NCBI GenBank assembly: GCA_964647905.1
Contig: CAZYJR010000024.1
Coordinates: 1 to 61,867, forward strand
Origin: CAZYJR01 sp964647905
Lineage (GTDB): Bacteria; Desulfobacterota; DSM-4660; Desulfatiglandales; HGW-15
DNA: 61,867 bases
Direction: 5' to 3'
Shown here: positions 7,881 through 16,465 of the stretch, in pieces
Layout: the number at the start of each line of letters is the position of its first letter
How positions within the stretch are numbered: the stretch's first letter is position 1
Program-made: the position numbers and the translations under genes
Notes under the pieces: generated by a model
What the model was told of the DNA's origin: nothing
Database searches by the model: none
Seen by the model: the letters and a program-made list of their open reading frames with translations, nothing else

Positions 7881-9143
7881 CTACCTCCTCGCGATGGATT
7901 GAATGGCCTTCAAGGCGGCCGCGGTCCCGTCCTGCACGGTCTCGGCGACCGAATGGGGGCTGCGGGAACAACCGGCGGCATAAATCCCGGGCTTGGCCGT
8001 CTGTGAGGCCACGAACCCGTAATCATCGTAAGCCACGTCCAATGGGAGGTGATCCTCCGCAGTATTGGGCTGCATGCCCGCGGCCAATACGGCCATGTCC
8101 ACGGTGATCTCCTTGAGCTCTTCCTTGGTGGTATCCTCCACGCGCAGCACCAGCCCGTCACCGGAGTCGCCCTGAGTGATCTTGGCCACTTTGCCCTTGA
8201 AGAACTCTATATTCTCATCCTGTTTGACCGTCTTGTAAAAGCCCTCCAGCCGGTCAGTGGCTCTTATATCAATATAAAAGATGTATATCTTGGCGTCCGG
8301 GCATTGCTCCCGTACGTATGTCGCCTGCTTCATGGATGCCAGGCAGCATATGCCTGAGCAGAAAGGGAGATGATTCTCGTCCCTGGACCCGGCGCACTGC
8401 ACGAACGCCACGGTCTTGGGGGGCTCGCCCGTCGAGGGGCGGACTATCTTGCCCTTGGTGGGGCCGGTGAAGGAGGCCAACCTCTCCATCATGACGTTGG
8501 TGATCACGTCCGGATATTGACCGAAGCCGTAAAGGTCAAGCTTGTTCGCGTCATAGGGCTTCCACCCGGTGGCCCATACAATGGAGCCCACCTTGAGGTC
8601 CATCACCTGCGGGGTCATGTCCAGGTCGATTGCGTCATAAGGACAGGCCTCCTTGACCTTTTGGGCTTCATCGCTCTTGACCAGGGCCGGGTCAAGCACA
8701 TAGCGCATGGGGAAGGCCAAGTCGTGCGGCAGGTAGGCGGCCCTCATCTTGTCCATCCCGTAGTTGAAGGGATTTTCCACCTCCATGGTGCAGGCCTCGG
8801 CGCACTTGCCGCAGCATGTGCAATTCTCATTGACGTATCTGGGGTTCAATCTGATACTGACATCGAAGTCCCCCTCTTCCCCTGAGATCTTGTCCACCTC
8901 GGCCAGGGTGAAACAGCGGATACGCGGATTGTTCTTGATGCGCCTGAAATTGATCTCCAGGCCGCAGTACGGGGGGCAGAGCTTGGGGAAATAATGATGG
9001 AGCTGCGCCACCCGGCCGCCTACATAAGGATTTCTTTCCACAATATAGGTGTCGTAGCCTGCCTCGGCTGCCTCGATGGCGGCGGTGAGCCCGCTCATCC
9101 CGCCACCGACCACCAGGATACTTTGGGTCTCGTTGTTTGCCAT
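7881..9143 (-). CDS. qmoA: Quinone-interacting membrane-bound oxidoreductase subunit A
   Basis: 420 residues. Start at 9143 (MANNETQ), which lies 6 nt after AGGAGG; an ATG two codons earlier overlaps the ribosome-binding site. HdrA-like FAD protein: GGGMSGLTAAIEAAEAGYDT dinucleotide-binding motif near the N-terminus, then NPYVGGRVAQL and the cysteine motif LCPPYCGLEINFRR. CTCCGKCAEAC is around residue 135 and CSGICC later. It lacks the extra ferredoxin and MvhD domains of QmoB, as expected. First gene of qmoABC, with its own candidate promoter upstream and a terminator separating it from aprA. Confidence 0.93.
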   Translation of the reverse strand: MANNETQSILVVGGGMSGLTAAIEAAEAGYDTYIVERNPYVGGRVAQLHHYFPKLCPPYCGLEINFRRIKNNPRIRCFTLAEVDKISGEEGDFDVSIRLNPRYVNENCTCCGKCAEACTMEVENPFNYGMDKMRAAYLPHDLAFPMRYVLDPALVKSDEAQKVKEACPYDAIDLDMTPQVMDLKVGSIVWATGWKPYDANKLDLYGFGQYPDVITNVMMERLASFTGPTKGKIVRPSTGEPPKTVAFVQCAGSRDENHLPFCSGICCLASMKQATYVREQCPDAKIYIFYIDIRATDRLEGFYKTVKQDENIEFFKGKVAKITQGDSGDGLVLRVEDTTKEELKEITVDMAVLAAGMQPNTAEDHLPLDVAYDDYGFVASQTAKPGIYAAGCSRSPHSVAETVQDGTAAALKAIQSIARR

Positions 9144-9270
9144 GCTCATCCTCCTAGACTCGTTGGAATATACCGCAAGCGACCTCTCTCGCGAAGCCGC
9201 TCTCTCTAGCCGAAGCACCGCTCCCAGCAGTCGTCTCCGTCCAAAAGGACCCCGGGGCCAGGGTTGGCTC

Positions 9271-9300
9271 TATATACAAAAACCACGCCCCGAATGCAAA
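9271..9300 (-). promoter_or_regulatory. Candidate promoter of qmoABC
   Basis: On the minus strand TTTGCA (9295-9300), an 18-nt spacer and TATATA (9271-9276) lie about 130 bp before the qmoA start. The local AT-rich patch between a terminator and a GC-rich leader supports it. Confidence 0.5.
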
Positions 9301-9345
9301 CAAAAAAAGCAAGTCTTCCAGAAGGGATAACACTTACGGGGACCG

Positions 9346-9390
9346 GACAAAAGAGACCCCGGTGCTCGTTAAGGAGCCTCCGGGGTCTCT
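9346..9390 (-). terminator. Intrinsic terminator after aprA
   Basis: The arms AGAGACCCCGG (9352-9362) and CCGGGGTCTCT (9380-9390) are a perfect 11-bp inverted repeat. On the minus strand they are followed by TTTTG. The hairpin ends the aprBA transcript and separates it from qmoABC. Confidence 0.85.
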
Positions 9391-9441
9391 CTCGGGTTCA
9401 CTCCCCCTCGCAGGAGGGAGATCGGTCATTCACATTCTAGT

Positions 9442-11325
9442 CTAGACACCGGGCATGGTCCAGATGTCTTTCTTCATCATCTCCCACTCGCCGGAGTTGG
9501 GATCCCAGCGGCAGTTGGCGAAGCACTTCCAGTTCTCCTCGTCCATCTTGGGCGTATCGGAACGGAAGTAGTAGCCCGGCCACCTGGTCTCTTCCCTGAA
9601 GAGCATGGTGCGTATGTGGGATTCCGCAATCCACATCCTCTGGGTGTTCTCCCAGCACCGCATGAGCTCGTGGAGATCACGAGCGGCCTGCTTGTCCGAA
9701 TCCTCCCTCAGGAAGTCCATGAGCTCCAGGCCCCGCTCCAGCAAGGACTTGGAGGTCTTGAACGCGGAGCTCACGCCGCCCGCGTACTCGTCCATGAGCT
9801 TCTGGAGCCGGTGCAGGAACTGCCTGGGCATGATGTAGTTGGTGTTGACCTCAGGATCAACGAACTCGTCCTTGTGCTGCTCGAAGAGATCCAAAGGCTT
9901 GAGGATCTTGGCCTTCAGCTCCTCGACCTTGGCCATATCCACATTGGGCTCGGCGCCCTTTTCCGCGATGTACTTCACAGCGGCCTTACTCGCTATCCGC
10001 CCCTCCGTGTGGGAGCCGGAGGAGAACTTGTGGCTGGACGCTCCAGAGGCGTCGCCGATGGCAAACAGGCCGTCCACTGTGGTCATGTTGGCGTAGCCCC
10101 ACTTGTAGGGGGTGTCCAGGTCCTCGGGACCGCTCACCCAGGCACCGGATGCACCGGAGTGGGAGCCGATGAAGTAAGGCTCACAGGCGGCGATCTCGGA
10201 GTGCCTCTGCTCCGGGTAGACGTTCATGGAGGCCCACAGGATTGCCTGGGAGATGGTCATGTCCAGGAAGTCCTCCCAGGCCTCGCTCTCGAGCTCCTTC
10301 ATCTTCTTCTTGAAGGCCTTGGGGTCGTCCTTGTACTGATCCGCCAGGTTCTGGATGGCCTCATGGGTCTCCATGTACAGGGGTCCGAGACCGGCTTCCA
10401 CGTCCAGCATACCCAGGTAGTTCCTCAGGTTGGCCGGAATCGGCTTTACAAGGCCGTACGGAGCCCAGTTGTTGAGCTCGTCCTTGCGCACCACCATGTA
10501 CTCGCCGCCCTCTGCGCTCACCGCCCGGGACTTGAACAGGAGGAACCACGCACCCACCGGCCCGTAGGCATCCTTGAACCGGACAGGGATGAAGCGCACT
10601 TCCTGACAGGTCATCTCGGCGCCGGCCTGGATGGTGAAGTAGGCGCTGGAGCCGGAGTTGAACGGAGGATACCAGGAGCGGCCGAAGCCCTCGCCCACGG
10701 AGCGCGGCCTGAATACGTGCACCGCACCGCCCAGGCCCACGATAACCGCCTTGGCCTTGAACACATAGAACTGGTTCTCCCGGGTGCTGAAACCGACCGC
10801 ACCCACGCACTTGTTCCCGTCCATCAGAGGATCTACGATGAAGATCCTCTCATAGATCTCACCGCCCGCATCGGCCAGGGCGTTCTTGGCCGCTTCGGCG
10901 ATCAGTATCTTGTAGGACTCGCCGTTGATCATGAGCTGCCAGCGGCCCTCGTGCACGTACTTGCCTTCCTCGTCCTTCCAGATCTTGAGCCCCCACTTCT
11001 CGAACAGGTGAACGGTGCCGTCCACGTGGCGGGCGATGTTGTAGACCAGATCCTCGCGGGAGATGCCCATGAGGTCCTGTCGTACGTACTGGACGTACTC
11101 CTCGGCGGTATTGTCACCGGCCCCAATACCCACGTACTGGTTGATGGCGGATAGACCCATTGCAACCGCGCCGCTGCGGTCCAGGGCGGCCTTGTCCACC
11201 AGGGTGACCTTGACGTTGTTCTTCTTGGCCCAATAGGCGGCTTCGGTGGCCGCCCCACAGCCGGAGAACCCCCCGCCCAGAATCAGGAGGTCGGTGCTGA
11301 CTTCTACAGTTTCAAAGTTCGCCAT
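9442..11325 (-). CDS. aprA: Adenylylsulfate (APS) reductase subunit alpha
   Basis: 627 residues, slightly short for AprA. It reduces APS to sulfite and AMP on an FAD cofactor in the cytoplasm. Visible features: FAD-binding LILGGGFSGCGAATEAAYWA at residues 14-33, the VDKAALDRSGAVAMGLSAIN segment, ETHEAIQNLADQY, and ACEPYFIGSHSGASGAWVSG. The C-terminal RWPGYYFRSDTPKMDEENWK is also present and is characteristic of AprA. The gene lies 21 bp behind aprB, which carries the FeS partner subunit. Confidence 0.97.
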   Translation of the reverse strand: MANFETVEVSTDLLILGGGFSGCGAATEAAYWAKKNNVKVTLVDKAALDRSGAVAMGLSAINQYVGIGAGDNTAEEYVQYVRQDLMGISREDLVYNIARHVDGTVHLFEKWGLKIWKDEEGKYVHEGRWQLMINGESYKILIAEAAKNALADAGGEIYERIFIVDPLMDGNKCVGAVGFSTRENQFYVFKAKAVIVGLGGAVHVFRPRSVGEGFGRSWYPPFNSGSSAYFTIQAGAEMTCQEVRFIPVRFKDAYGPVGAWFLLFKSRAVSAEGGEYMVVRKDELNNWAPYGLVKPIPANLRNYLGMLDVEAGLGPLYMETHEAIQNLADQYKDDPKAFKKKMKELESEAWEDFLDMTISQAILWASMNVYPEQRHSEIAACEPYFIGSHSGASGAWVSGPEDLDTPYKWGYANMTTVDGLFAIGDASGASSHKFSSGSHTEGRIASKAAVKYIAEKGAEPNVDMAKVEELKAKILKPLDLFEQHKDEFVDPEVNTNYIMPRQFLHRLQKLMDEYAGGVSSAFKTSKSLLERGLELMDFLREDSDKQAARDLHELMRCWENTQRMWIAESHIRTMLFREETRWPGYYFRSDTPKMDEENWKCFANCRWDPNSGEWEMMKKDIWTMPGV

Positions 11326-11346
11326 AATTATCTTCCTCCTTCTTGG

Positions 11347-11781
11347 TTATCTCGTGGGGACCGCGTCGAGCCCCAGGGATGCGGGTTCAGTGGCCAGAGC
11401 CTCATTGTTCAGATCGTCGTGGGTGGGGAAGCCGCCCAGCGGATCGGCGGATCCCTCAGGCGTCGTCCTGATGGGGAACTTGAATCGCTTGACCGAGCCG
11501 TCGCGGAACTTCACCGTCCACATGATGTCCTCTGATCCACGCAATGGAGTGGCGCTGGCGCCCATGGGCACGAAATCAGCGTAGCCTCTCACGTCCATCG
11601 CCTGCTGGGGGCAGATCTTGACGCAACACATGCACTCCCAGCACATCTGGGGATCGCGGTTGTACGCCTTCATCCTCTCCTGGTCCAACACCATCAGGTC
11701 ATTGGGGCAGATGTACATGCAGGCGGTCTTGTCCTGCCCCTTGCACCCGTCGCATTTTTCGGTAATCACATAACTTGGCAT
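11347..11781 (-). CDS. aprB: Adenylylsulfate (APS) reductase subunit beta
   Basis: 144 residues. Two [4Fe-4S] centres are encoded in the first 60 residues: C10, C13, C21, C25 and C47, C50, C53, C57. The MWTVKFRDGSVKRFKFPIRT beta segment and a C-terminal tail that wraps around AprA follow. AprB passes electrons from the Qmo complex to the FAD of AprA. It is co-directional with sat upstream (about 150 bp gap) and aprA downstream. Confidence 0.97.
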   Translation of the reverse strand: MPSYVITEKCDGCKGQDKTACMYICPNDLMVLDQERMKAYNRDPQMCWECMCCVKICPQQAMDVRGYADFVPMGASATPLRGSEDIMWTVKFRDGSVKRFKFPIRTTPEGSADPLGGFPTHDDLNNEALATEPASLGLDAVPTR

Positions 11782-11935
11782 CCTAACACCTCCTGAAATG
11801 GCAAATTAAGATGGTACGCATCCTTTTCAATAATCGCAGGTGAACCTCTCCTATCCCCTCCTTTCTTTGATGTTTTTCTTTGCAATGGTCTGGGAGCCCG
11901 TTCTGCCGGGCAAGCCCGTTTTTCCTCTTTATCGA

Positions 11936-13156
11936 CTAGTCCTTCTTCATCTCGCCGGTGGCCGCGCCGTGCAGCTTTACCTCCACCTTTTCGTCCAGGC
12001 CCTGGTAGTATTCCTTGAGGATCTCCACCACCTCCTGCCGCGAGAATTCCTTGGGCAGATCCTGGCCCTCGGAGAGCATCTTGCGCACCATGGTGCCGGA
12101 AAGGAGCATCCTGTCCTCCTTGCCGTGGGGGCAGGTCTTCATGGAGGCCATACCGTCGCACTTGTTGCAGTAGAAGGTCCAGTCTATGTTGAGATTCCTG
12201 CACTTGAGAGCGCCCTTGGGGATCTCGTCGAAGATCTTCTGGGCGTCGAACGGACCGTAATAGTCCCCCACGCCTGCGTGATCCCGGCCTATGATCATGT
12301 GACTGCAGCCGTAGTTCTGGCGGAAGGTGGCGTGGAGCAGGGCCTCCCTGGGGCCTGCGTAACGCATCTCCATGGGATAGCCGCCCTGGACCACGGTGTC
12401 CTTGACAAAGTAGTTGTCCACCAGCGCCTGTATGGCGCGGACCCGAACGTCCGCGGGAATGTCGCCCGGCTTCAGCTTGCCCACGAGCTGGTGGATGTAG
12501 ACCCCGTCCATGACCTCCACGGCTATCTTGGCCAGAAACTCATGGGACCGGTGCATGGGATTTCGGAGCTGGAGCGCCGCAACCCGGCTCCAGCCCTTTT
12601 CTTCGAATATCTTGCGCGAGTCCGCAGGGCGATGGTAAATCTCCTTGAACTGCTCGGGGTAGTAGCTCTCGCTCAGGACCTTGACCGGGCCGGTCAAGTT
12701 GTATTTGCCCTGGGCCATTACCTTGGCCACTCCCGGGTGCTCGCTGTCCGTGGTCTTAAAGACCTGCTTGCACTCGTGTTCCTTGTCTATGGTGTACTTT
12801 TCCGAGATCTTCATGGTGGCTATGGTGGTGCCGGTCTCTTCGTCCACCAGGGCCACCTCGTCCCCCTCCTTGACTTCCTCGTCGTCAGTGGAGAAGGTGA
12901 TGGGGATAGGCCAAAACGTCCCGTCTGCCATGAGATACTTGTCACAGACCCCCTGCCAGTCCGCCTTGCCCATAAAGCCGGTGAGCGGGGTGAAGGCTCC
13001 GATTCCCAACATGATAAGATCCGAGGTTTCCCTCGTGGTGGACTTGAGTTGCTTGAGACCCTTAGCCTTTTCCTGCTCCGCCTTGAGGGCGTCGCCTTCC
13101 AACAGGAGGGGCATCAGCCTTTCTTCTTTGCCATGGGGTGGAACGAGATTCGACAT
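11936..13156 (-). CDS. sat: Sulfate adenylyltransferase (ATP sulfurylase)
   Basis: 406 residues, the usual length for dissimilatory Sat. It makes APS and pyrophosphate from ATP and sulfate, the entry step of sulfate reduction. The active-site signature QLRNPMHRSHE is at residues 196-206 and the GRDHAGVGDYYGPFDAQ motif is near residue 300; a CX2CX(n)C zinc region (CNKCDGMASMKTCPHG) follows. It is the first gene of the leftward sat-aprBA block. A sigma-70 promoter and a Rex-type palindrome lie 80-130 bp upstream, so repression at high NADH is likely (see findings). Confidence 0.97.
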   Translation of the reverse strand: MSNLVPPHGKEERLMPLLLEGDALKAEQEKAKGLKQLKSTTRETSDLIMLGIGAFTPLTGFMGKADWQGVCDKYLMADGTFWPIPITFSTDDEEVKEGDEVALVDEETGTTIATMKISEKYTIDKEHECKQVFKTTDSEHPGVAKVMAQGKYNLTGPVKVLSESYYPEQFKEIYHRPADSRKIFEEKGWSRVAALQLRNPMHRSHEFLAKIAVEVMDGVYIHQLVGKLKPGDIPADVRVRAIQALVDNYFVKDTVVQGGYPMEMRYAGPREALLHATFRQNYGCSHMIIGRDHAGVGDYYGPFDAQKIFDEIPKGALKCRNLNIDWTFYCNKCDGMASMKTCPHGKEDRMLLSGTMVRKMLSEGQDLPKEFSRQEVVEILKEYYQGLDEKVEVKLHGAATGEMKKD

Positions 13157-13236
13157 ACACGGTCCTCCTTTGATTTCAATCGTTCTTCTGGCCCAAAAGC
13201 GCCCTAAACCCTTTGTTATTCTAACCCGTTATTATA

Positions 13237-13254
13237 TTGTGCAATTTAGAACAA
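13237..13254. promoter_or_regulatory. Candidate Rex operator in front of sat
   Basis: TTGTGCAATTTAGAACAA is an 18-bp imperfect palindrome with the Rex half-sites TTGTG and (C/A)ACAA separated by 8 bp. It begins 5 bp downstream of the -10 box of the sat promoter, covering the predicted transcription start. rex itself is at 51524. Confidence 0.6.
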
Positions 13255-13259
13255 GCATC

Positions 13260-13287
13260 TTTATATCGAATCCGGCTTCGGTGTCAA
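13260..13287 (-). promoter_or_regulatory. Promoter of sat
   Basis: On the minus strand a consensus TTGACA (13282-13287), a 16-nt spacer and TATAAA (13260-13265). The leader to the sat ATG is about 95 nt. Confidence 0.75.
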
Positions 13288-13445
13288 GGAAAAAGCGAAC
13301 AAATTTCCGGGCATAACGCTGGGGTTTTCTCCCCCTGTGGAAATTCGGAAAAACATCGTTTAAATTCAATATGTTAACTTCTTAGCTTTTCGAGCCGCCC
13401 GCCACCGGGTTAACACCACGGCGGCAGGGCAAAGGGAGGCGCCCG

Positions 13446-14225
13446 ATGCATCAACAGGAGTGTCACATCACAGTGCTGGGATCCGGAACCGCCCAGCCGC
13501 TCCCGGATAGAGGCAGCCCCTGTCTGCTCCTGGAGCAGGCGGGGCGCATCACATTACTCGACCTGGGCCCCGGCGCCCTGCGGCAGCTAATAAGGGTCGG
13601 CATACCCCACTGGGCCGTGGACCAGGTCCTGGTCACCCACTTTCACCCGGACCACACCGGGGACCTTGTCCATCTCCTCTTCGCCACACGCCGCCCCGAG
13701 ATAATGAGCGCCAGGAAGCCCCTGCGCCTGTCAGGGCCGCCCGGATTCCGCGAGCTCATAAGACGCCTGGAGGAGGTATGGGAACCTTGGCTTACCCTGC
13801 CCGAGGAGATCCTGACCGTGGATGAGTTGAGCCCTGATCAGGCCCGGGCCGGGGGTATGGGAGATCACCCTGCGGGCGCGGCCTGGACCGGACACACCGA
13901 TTCAAGCCTGGCTTACAGGCTGGAGTGTCCTTCGGGCGGATCCGTCGTCTACTCCGGAGACACCGGCTCCTCTCAGGATTTAATCAGCCTTGCAAAAAAC
14001 TGCGACCTTCTTATACTCGAGTGTTCCTTTCCGGACGGCGGGGAGGTCGCGGGGCATCTGACCCCCGCTTCGGCCGGGGAGCTGGCCGCGGCAGCAGAAG
14101 CAAGGAAGCTCCTCCTGCTCCACTTCTATCCCGAAGTGCTGGCGACCGACATTGCAGGCGCGTGCAGGCGGGCTTTCAAAGGCGAGCTGATCCTGGGCCG
14201 GGACCTCTTGCGCATCGAGGCTTGA
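13446..14225 (+). CDS. Metallo-beta-lactamase-fold hydrolase, RNase Z-like
   Basis: 259 residues, start supported by GGGAGG 7 nt upstream. The metal-binding signature THFHPDHTGD is at residues 64-73 (H65, H67, D69, H70). A later SGDTG motif (about residue 175) and C-terminal LLLLHFYPE supply further metal ligands. The opening ITVLGSGTAQPLPDRGSPC matches the RNase Z/ElaC and related MBL subfamily. True RNase Z has a long exosite arm that is not evident here. tRNA 3' processing is therefore possible but a general MBL hydrolase is as likely. Confidence 0.75.
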   Translation: MHQQECHITVLGSGTAQPLPDRGSPCLLLEQAGRITLLDLGPGALRQLIRVGIPHWAVDQVLVTHFHPDHTGDLVHLLFATRRPEIMSARKPLRLSGPPGFRELIRRLEEVWEPWLTLPEEILTVDELSPDQARAGGMGDHPAGAAWTGHTDSSLAYRLECPSGGSVVYSGDTGSSQDLISLAKNCDLLILECSFPDGGEVAGHLTPASAGELAAAAEARKLLLLHFYPEVLATDIAGACRRAFKGELILGRDLLRIEA

Positions 14226-14284
14226 TCCGCCGCCCGAGTGCATGAACCATCCACCGGAACCAAAGCATTAAGCACGAGGTTTGC

Positions 14285-15334
14285 ATGACGAACAACAGGT
14301 ATAAGTCTTCCGCCGCCCGCATCCCGGTCTCCGAGGCCGTGGGTACCGTTTTGGCCCACGATATAACCGAGATAAGGCCGGGCCAGTTCAAAGGCCCAGC
14401 ATTTCGCAAAGGTCAGATAATACGGGAGGAGGATATAGAGCACCTCCAGCGGCTGGGCAAGAACCACCTCTATGTACTAAAGATAGCACCGGGCGAGCTC
14501 CACGAGGACGAGGCCGCCCTGCGCCTGGCAACCGCCTTGTGCGGCCCGGGGGTGGTCTTTACTCCGTCCCCGGCCGAAGGCAAGATAGCGCTGACAGCCG
14601 AGTTCTCCGGCCTGCTTAAAGTGGATGTCCCCGCCCTTACCGCCTTCAACACAGTGCCGGAGGTCTCCTGTGCATCCAGGCACAACAACACGCTGGTGGC
14701 CGAGGGCGAGACCGTGGCGGCCACCCGGGCCATTCCTTTGATCATCTCCGAGAGCACCGTGGAAAGAGCCGCTGATCTTGCCCGGGAAGCCGGGGGCGTC
14801 TTCACGGTCAAGAGGCTCGCACGCCTCGAGACCGGCCTGGTGATCACCGGAAACGAAGTCTATTCCGGCCGCATAGAGGACAAGTTCGCCCCGATCCTGA
14901 GGAAGAAGATCGCTGAGCTTGGCGGGTCAATCAGGGAACTCCGGTTCCTCCCCGATGACAGGGAGAAAATCGCCTCGGGCATAAAGGAGTTCTTGGCCTC
15001 CGGGGTGCAGCTCGTACTGGTGGCGGGCGGTATGAGCGTGGATCCGGACGACGTGAGCCGCCTGGCGATAGCCGACGCCGGGGCGACCGACGTGGTCTAC
15101 GGCACACCGGTCCTGCCCGGGGCCATGTTCCTCTATGGCCGGCTGGGGGAGGTCCCGGTTCTCGGAATCCCGGCCTGTGTTCTCTATTTCCGGGCCACTG
15201 TCTTGGACCTCATTCTTCCCAGGGTGGTCGCGGGCGAGTCGATCACCAGGGAGGATCTGGCCGCCATGGCCCACGGAGGTCTGTGCCTGAATTGCGATCA
15301 GTGCCGCTTCCCTGTGTGCCCGTTCGGAAAGTGA
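14285..15334 (+). CDS. Molybdopterin-binding protein, MoeA/MoaB-like
   Basis: 349 residues, GAGG 5 nt upstream of the ATG. Residues about 175-310 form the MoCF-biosynthesis (MogA/MoeA) fold: GLVITGNEVYSGRIEDKFAP, LVLVAGGMSVDPDDVSRLAI and LPGAMFLYGRLGEVPVLGIP. The N-terminal half is not the full MoeA linker domain. The C-terminus ends in four closely spaced cysteines (CLNCDQCRFPVC), possibly a metal site. Role: binding of molybdopterin in cofactor assembly or delivery. Sulfate reducers need Mo/W cofactors for several oxidoreductases. Probably co-transcribed with the MBL gene 60 bp upstream. Confidence 0.8.
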   Translation: MTNNRYKSSAARIPVSEAVGTVLAHDITEIRPGQFKGPAFRKGQIIREEDIEHLQRLGKNHLYVLKIAPGELHEDEAALRLATALCGPGVVFTPSPAEGKIALTAEFSGLLKVDVPALTAFNTVPEVSCASRHNNTLVAEGETVAATRAIPLIISESTVERAADLAREAGGVFTVKRLARLETGLVITGNEVYSGRIEDKFAPILRKKIAELGGSIRELRFLPDDREKIASGIKEFLASGVQLVLVAGGMSVDPDDVSRLAIADAGATDVVYGTPVLPGAMFLYGRLGEVPVLGIPACVLYFRATVLDLILPRVVAGESITREDLAAMAHGGLCLNCDQCRFPVCPFGK

Positions 15335-15338
15335 GACG

Positions 15339-16316
15339 CTAGCGGCTGCGCGACAGGAGGTGTCTGTTCAATGCCAGGAGGTCCCGCCGGGCCCTTGAGT
15401 CGGGGAACGCCTCCAGGGCACGCGCGGCCAGGTTCACGTGCCTCCCGGCCTCGTCCCTGATCACGTCCAGTCCGCCGCAACCCCTCACAGACTCCAGGAC
15501 AAGGGTATAATCATCCTCAGTGGCCCGCCCTGCCTTGAACCGCTCGGAAAGCCTCCTGGCCCTCTCCGTTCCCATGCGGGCCAGGGCCAGGATCAGCGGC
15601 AGGGTGACCTTGCCCTCGCGCAAGTCCTTGCCCACCGGCTTGCCGAAGACCCCTTCCGTGGATGTATAGTCCAGCAGATCGTCTATCAACTGGAACGTGA
15701 TCCCCACGTGCAGGCCAAACCGGCGCAGGTCCTCCACCTCGGTTTCCGAGGCGCCGGCCAGGATACCGCCCGAGGCGCAGGCAGCGGAGATCAAGGCCGC
15801 GGTCTTGCCGGTGATGACCTCCATGTAAACATCCCTGGTCATCTCCCAGTTGTGAGTATTGGCGAACTCCAGCATCTGGGCCTCGGCCATCCGCCTGCCG
15901 CTCTCGGCCAGGGTCTCCATAAGCCGGATGCTCCCGCACTCCACGCTCAGCTCGAACGCCCTCGCGTTCAAAAAATCACCCCCGAGTACGGCCGCGTGAT
16001 TGCCCCACACCCGGGCGGCCGACGGCTTCTTTCTTCTCAGCTCAGCATTATCCAGCACGTCGTCATGGAGCAGGCTTGCCACGTGGATATATTCGAAGAT
16101 GACCGAGTATCGATACACATTGCCACCGGTGTACCCGCAAAGGCGACTGCACAAGACCAACAGCAAGGGGCGGAGTCGCTTGCCGTCTCCCAGCACGGAA
16201 TACGCCGCTATACTCTCCGCGAGCTCCACCCCGCTCTCGATATGAGACTCGAGCGCCCGGTTGATATGCTCCAGGTCTTCCCTCAGATCGGGAAGAGGGC
16301 CTGGCTCCGGGTCCAT
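15339..16316 (-). CDS. Polyprenyl synthetase (octaprenyl/farnesyl-type diphosphate synthase)
   Basis: 325 residues from the ATG at 16316; a GTG 13 codons earlier is possible but its GGAG is only 2 nt away. The trans-prenyltransferase fold is clear: GKRLRPLLLV, the first Asp-rich motif as LLHDDVLDNAELRRKKP, and the second as FQLIDDLLDYTSTEGVFGKP followed by GKDLREGKVTLPLI. It condenses isopentenyl diphosphate onto an allylic chain. The octaprenyl class, which feeds menaquinone side chains, is the most likely product given the sequence around the first DDxxD, but chain length cannot be settled by eye. Convergent with the molybdopterin gene, 4 bp apart. Confidence 0.9.
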   Translation of the reverse strand: MDPEPGPLPDLREDLEHINRALESHIESGVELAESIAAYSVLGDGKRLRPLLLVLCSRLCGYTGGNVYRYSVIFEYIHVASLLHDDVLDNAELRRKKPSAARVWGNHAAVLGGDFLNARAFELSVECGSIRLMETLAESGRRMAEAQMLEFANTHNWEMTRDVYMEVITGKTAALISAACASGGILAGASETEVEDLRRFGLHVGITFQLIDDLLDYTSTEGVFGKPVGKDLREGKVTLPLILALARMGTERARRLSERFKAGRATEDDYTLVLESVRGCGGLDVIRDEAGRHVNLAARALEAFPDSRARRDLLALNRHLLSRSR

Positions 16317-16465
16317 TGCCGGTCTCACCGCCTGTTGTCCCAAAAGGCTCTTCACTGCTCCACGGTCACCCCCGAGCCGGTTGCATCAATACCACTGAAA
16401 CAAGTACCAACTTTAGATTCAAGACTGTGGAAATGTCAAAGCAAAATACCGGTGAATCCCGGATT

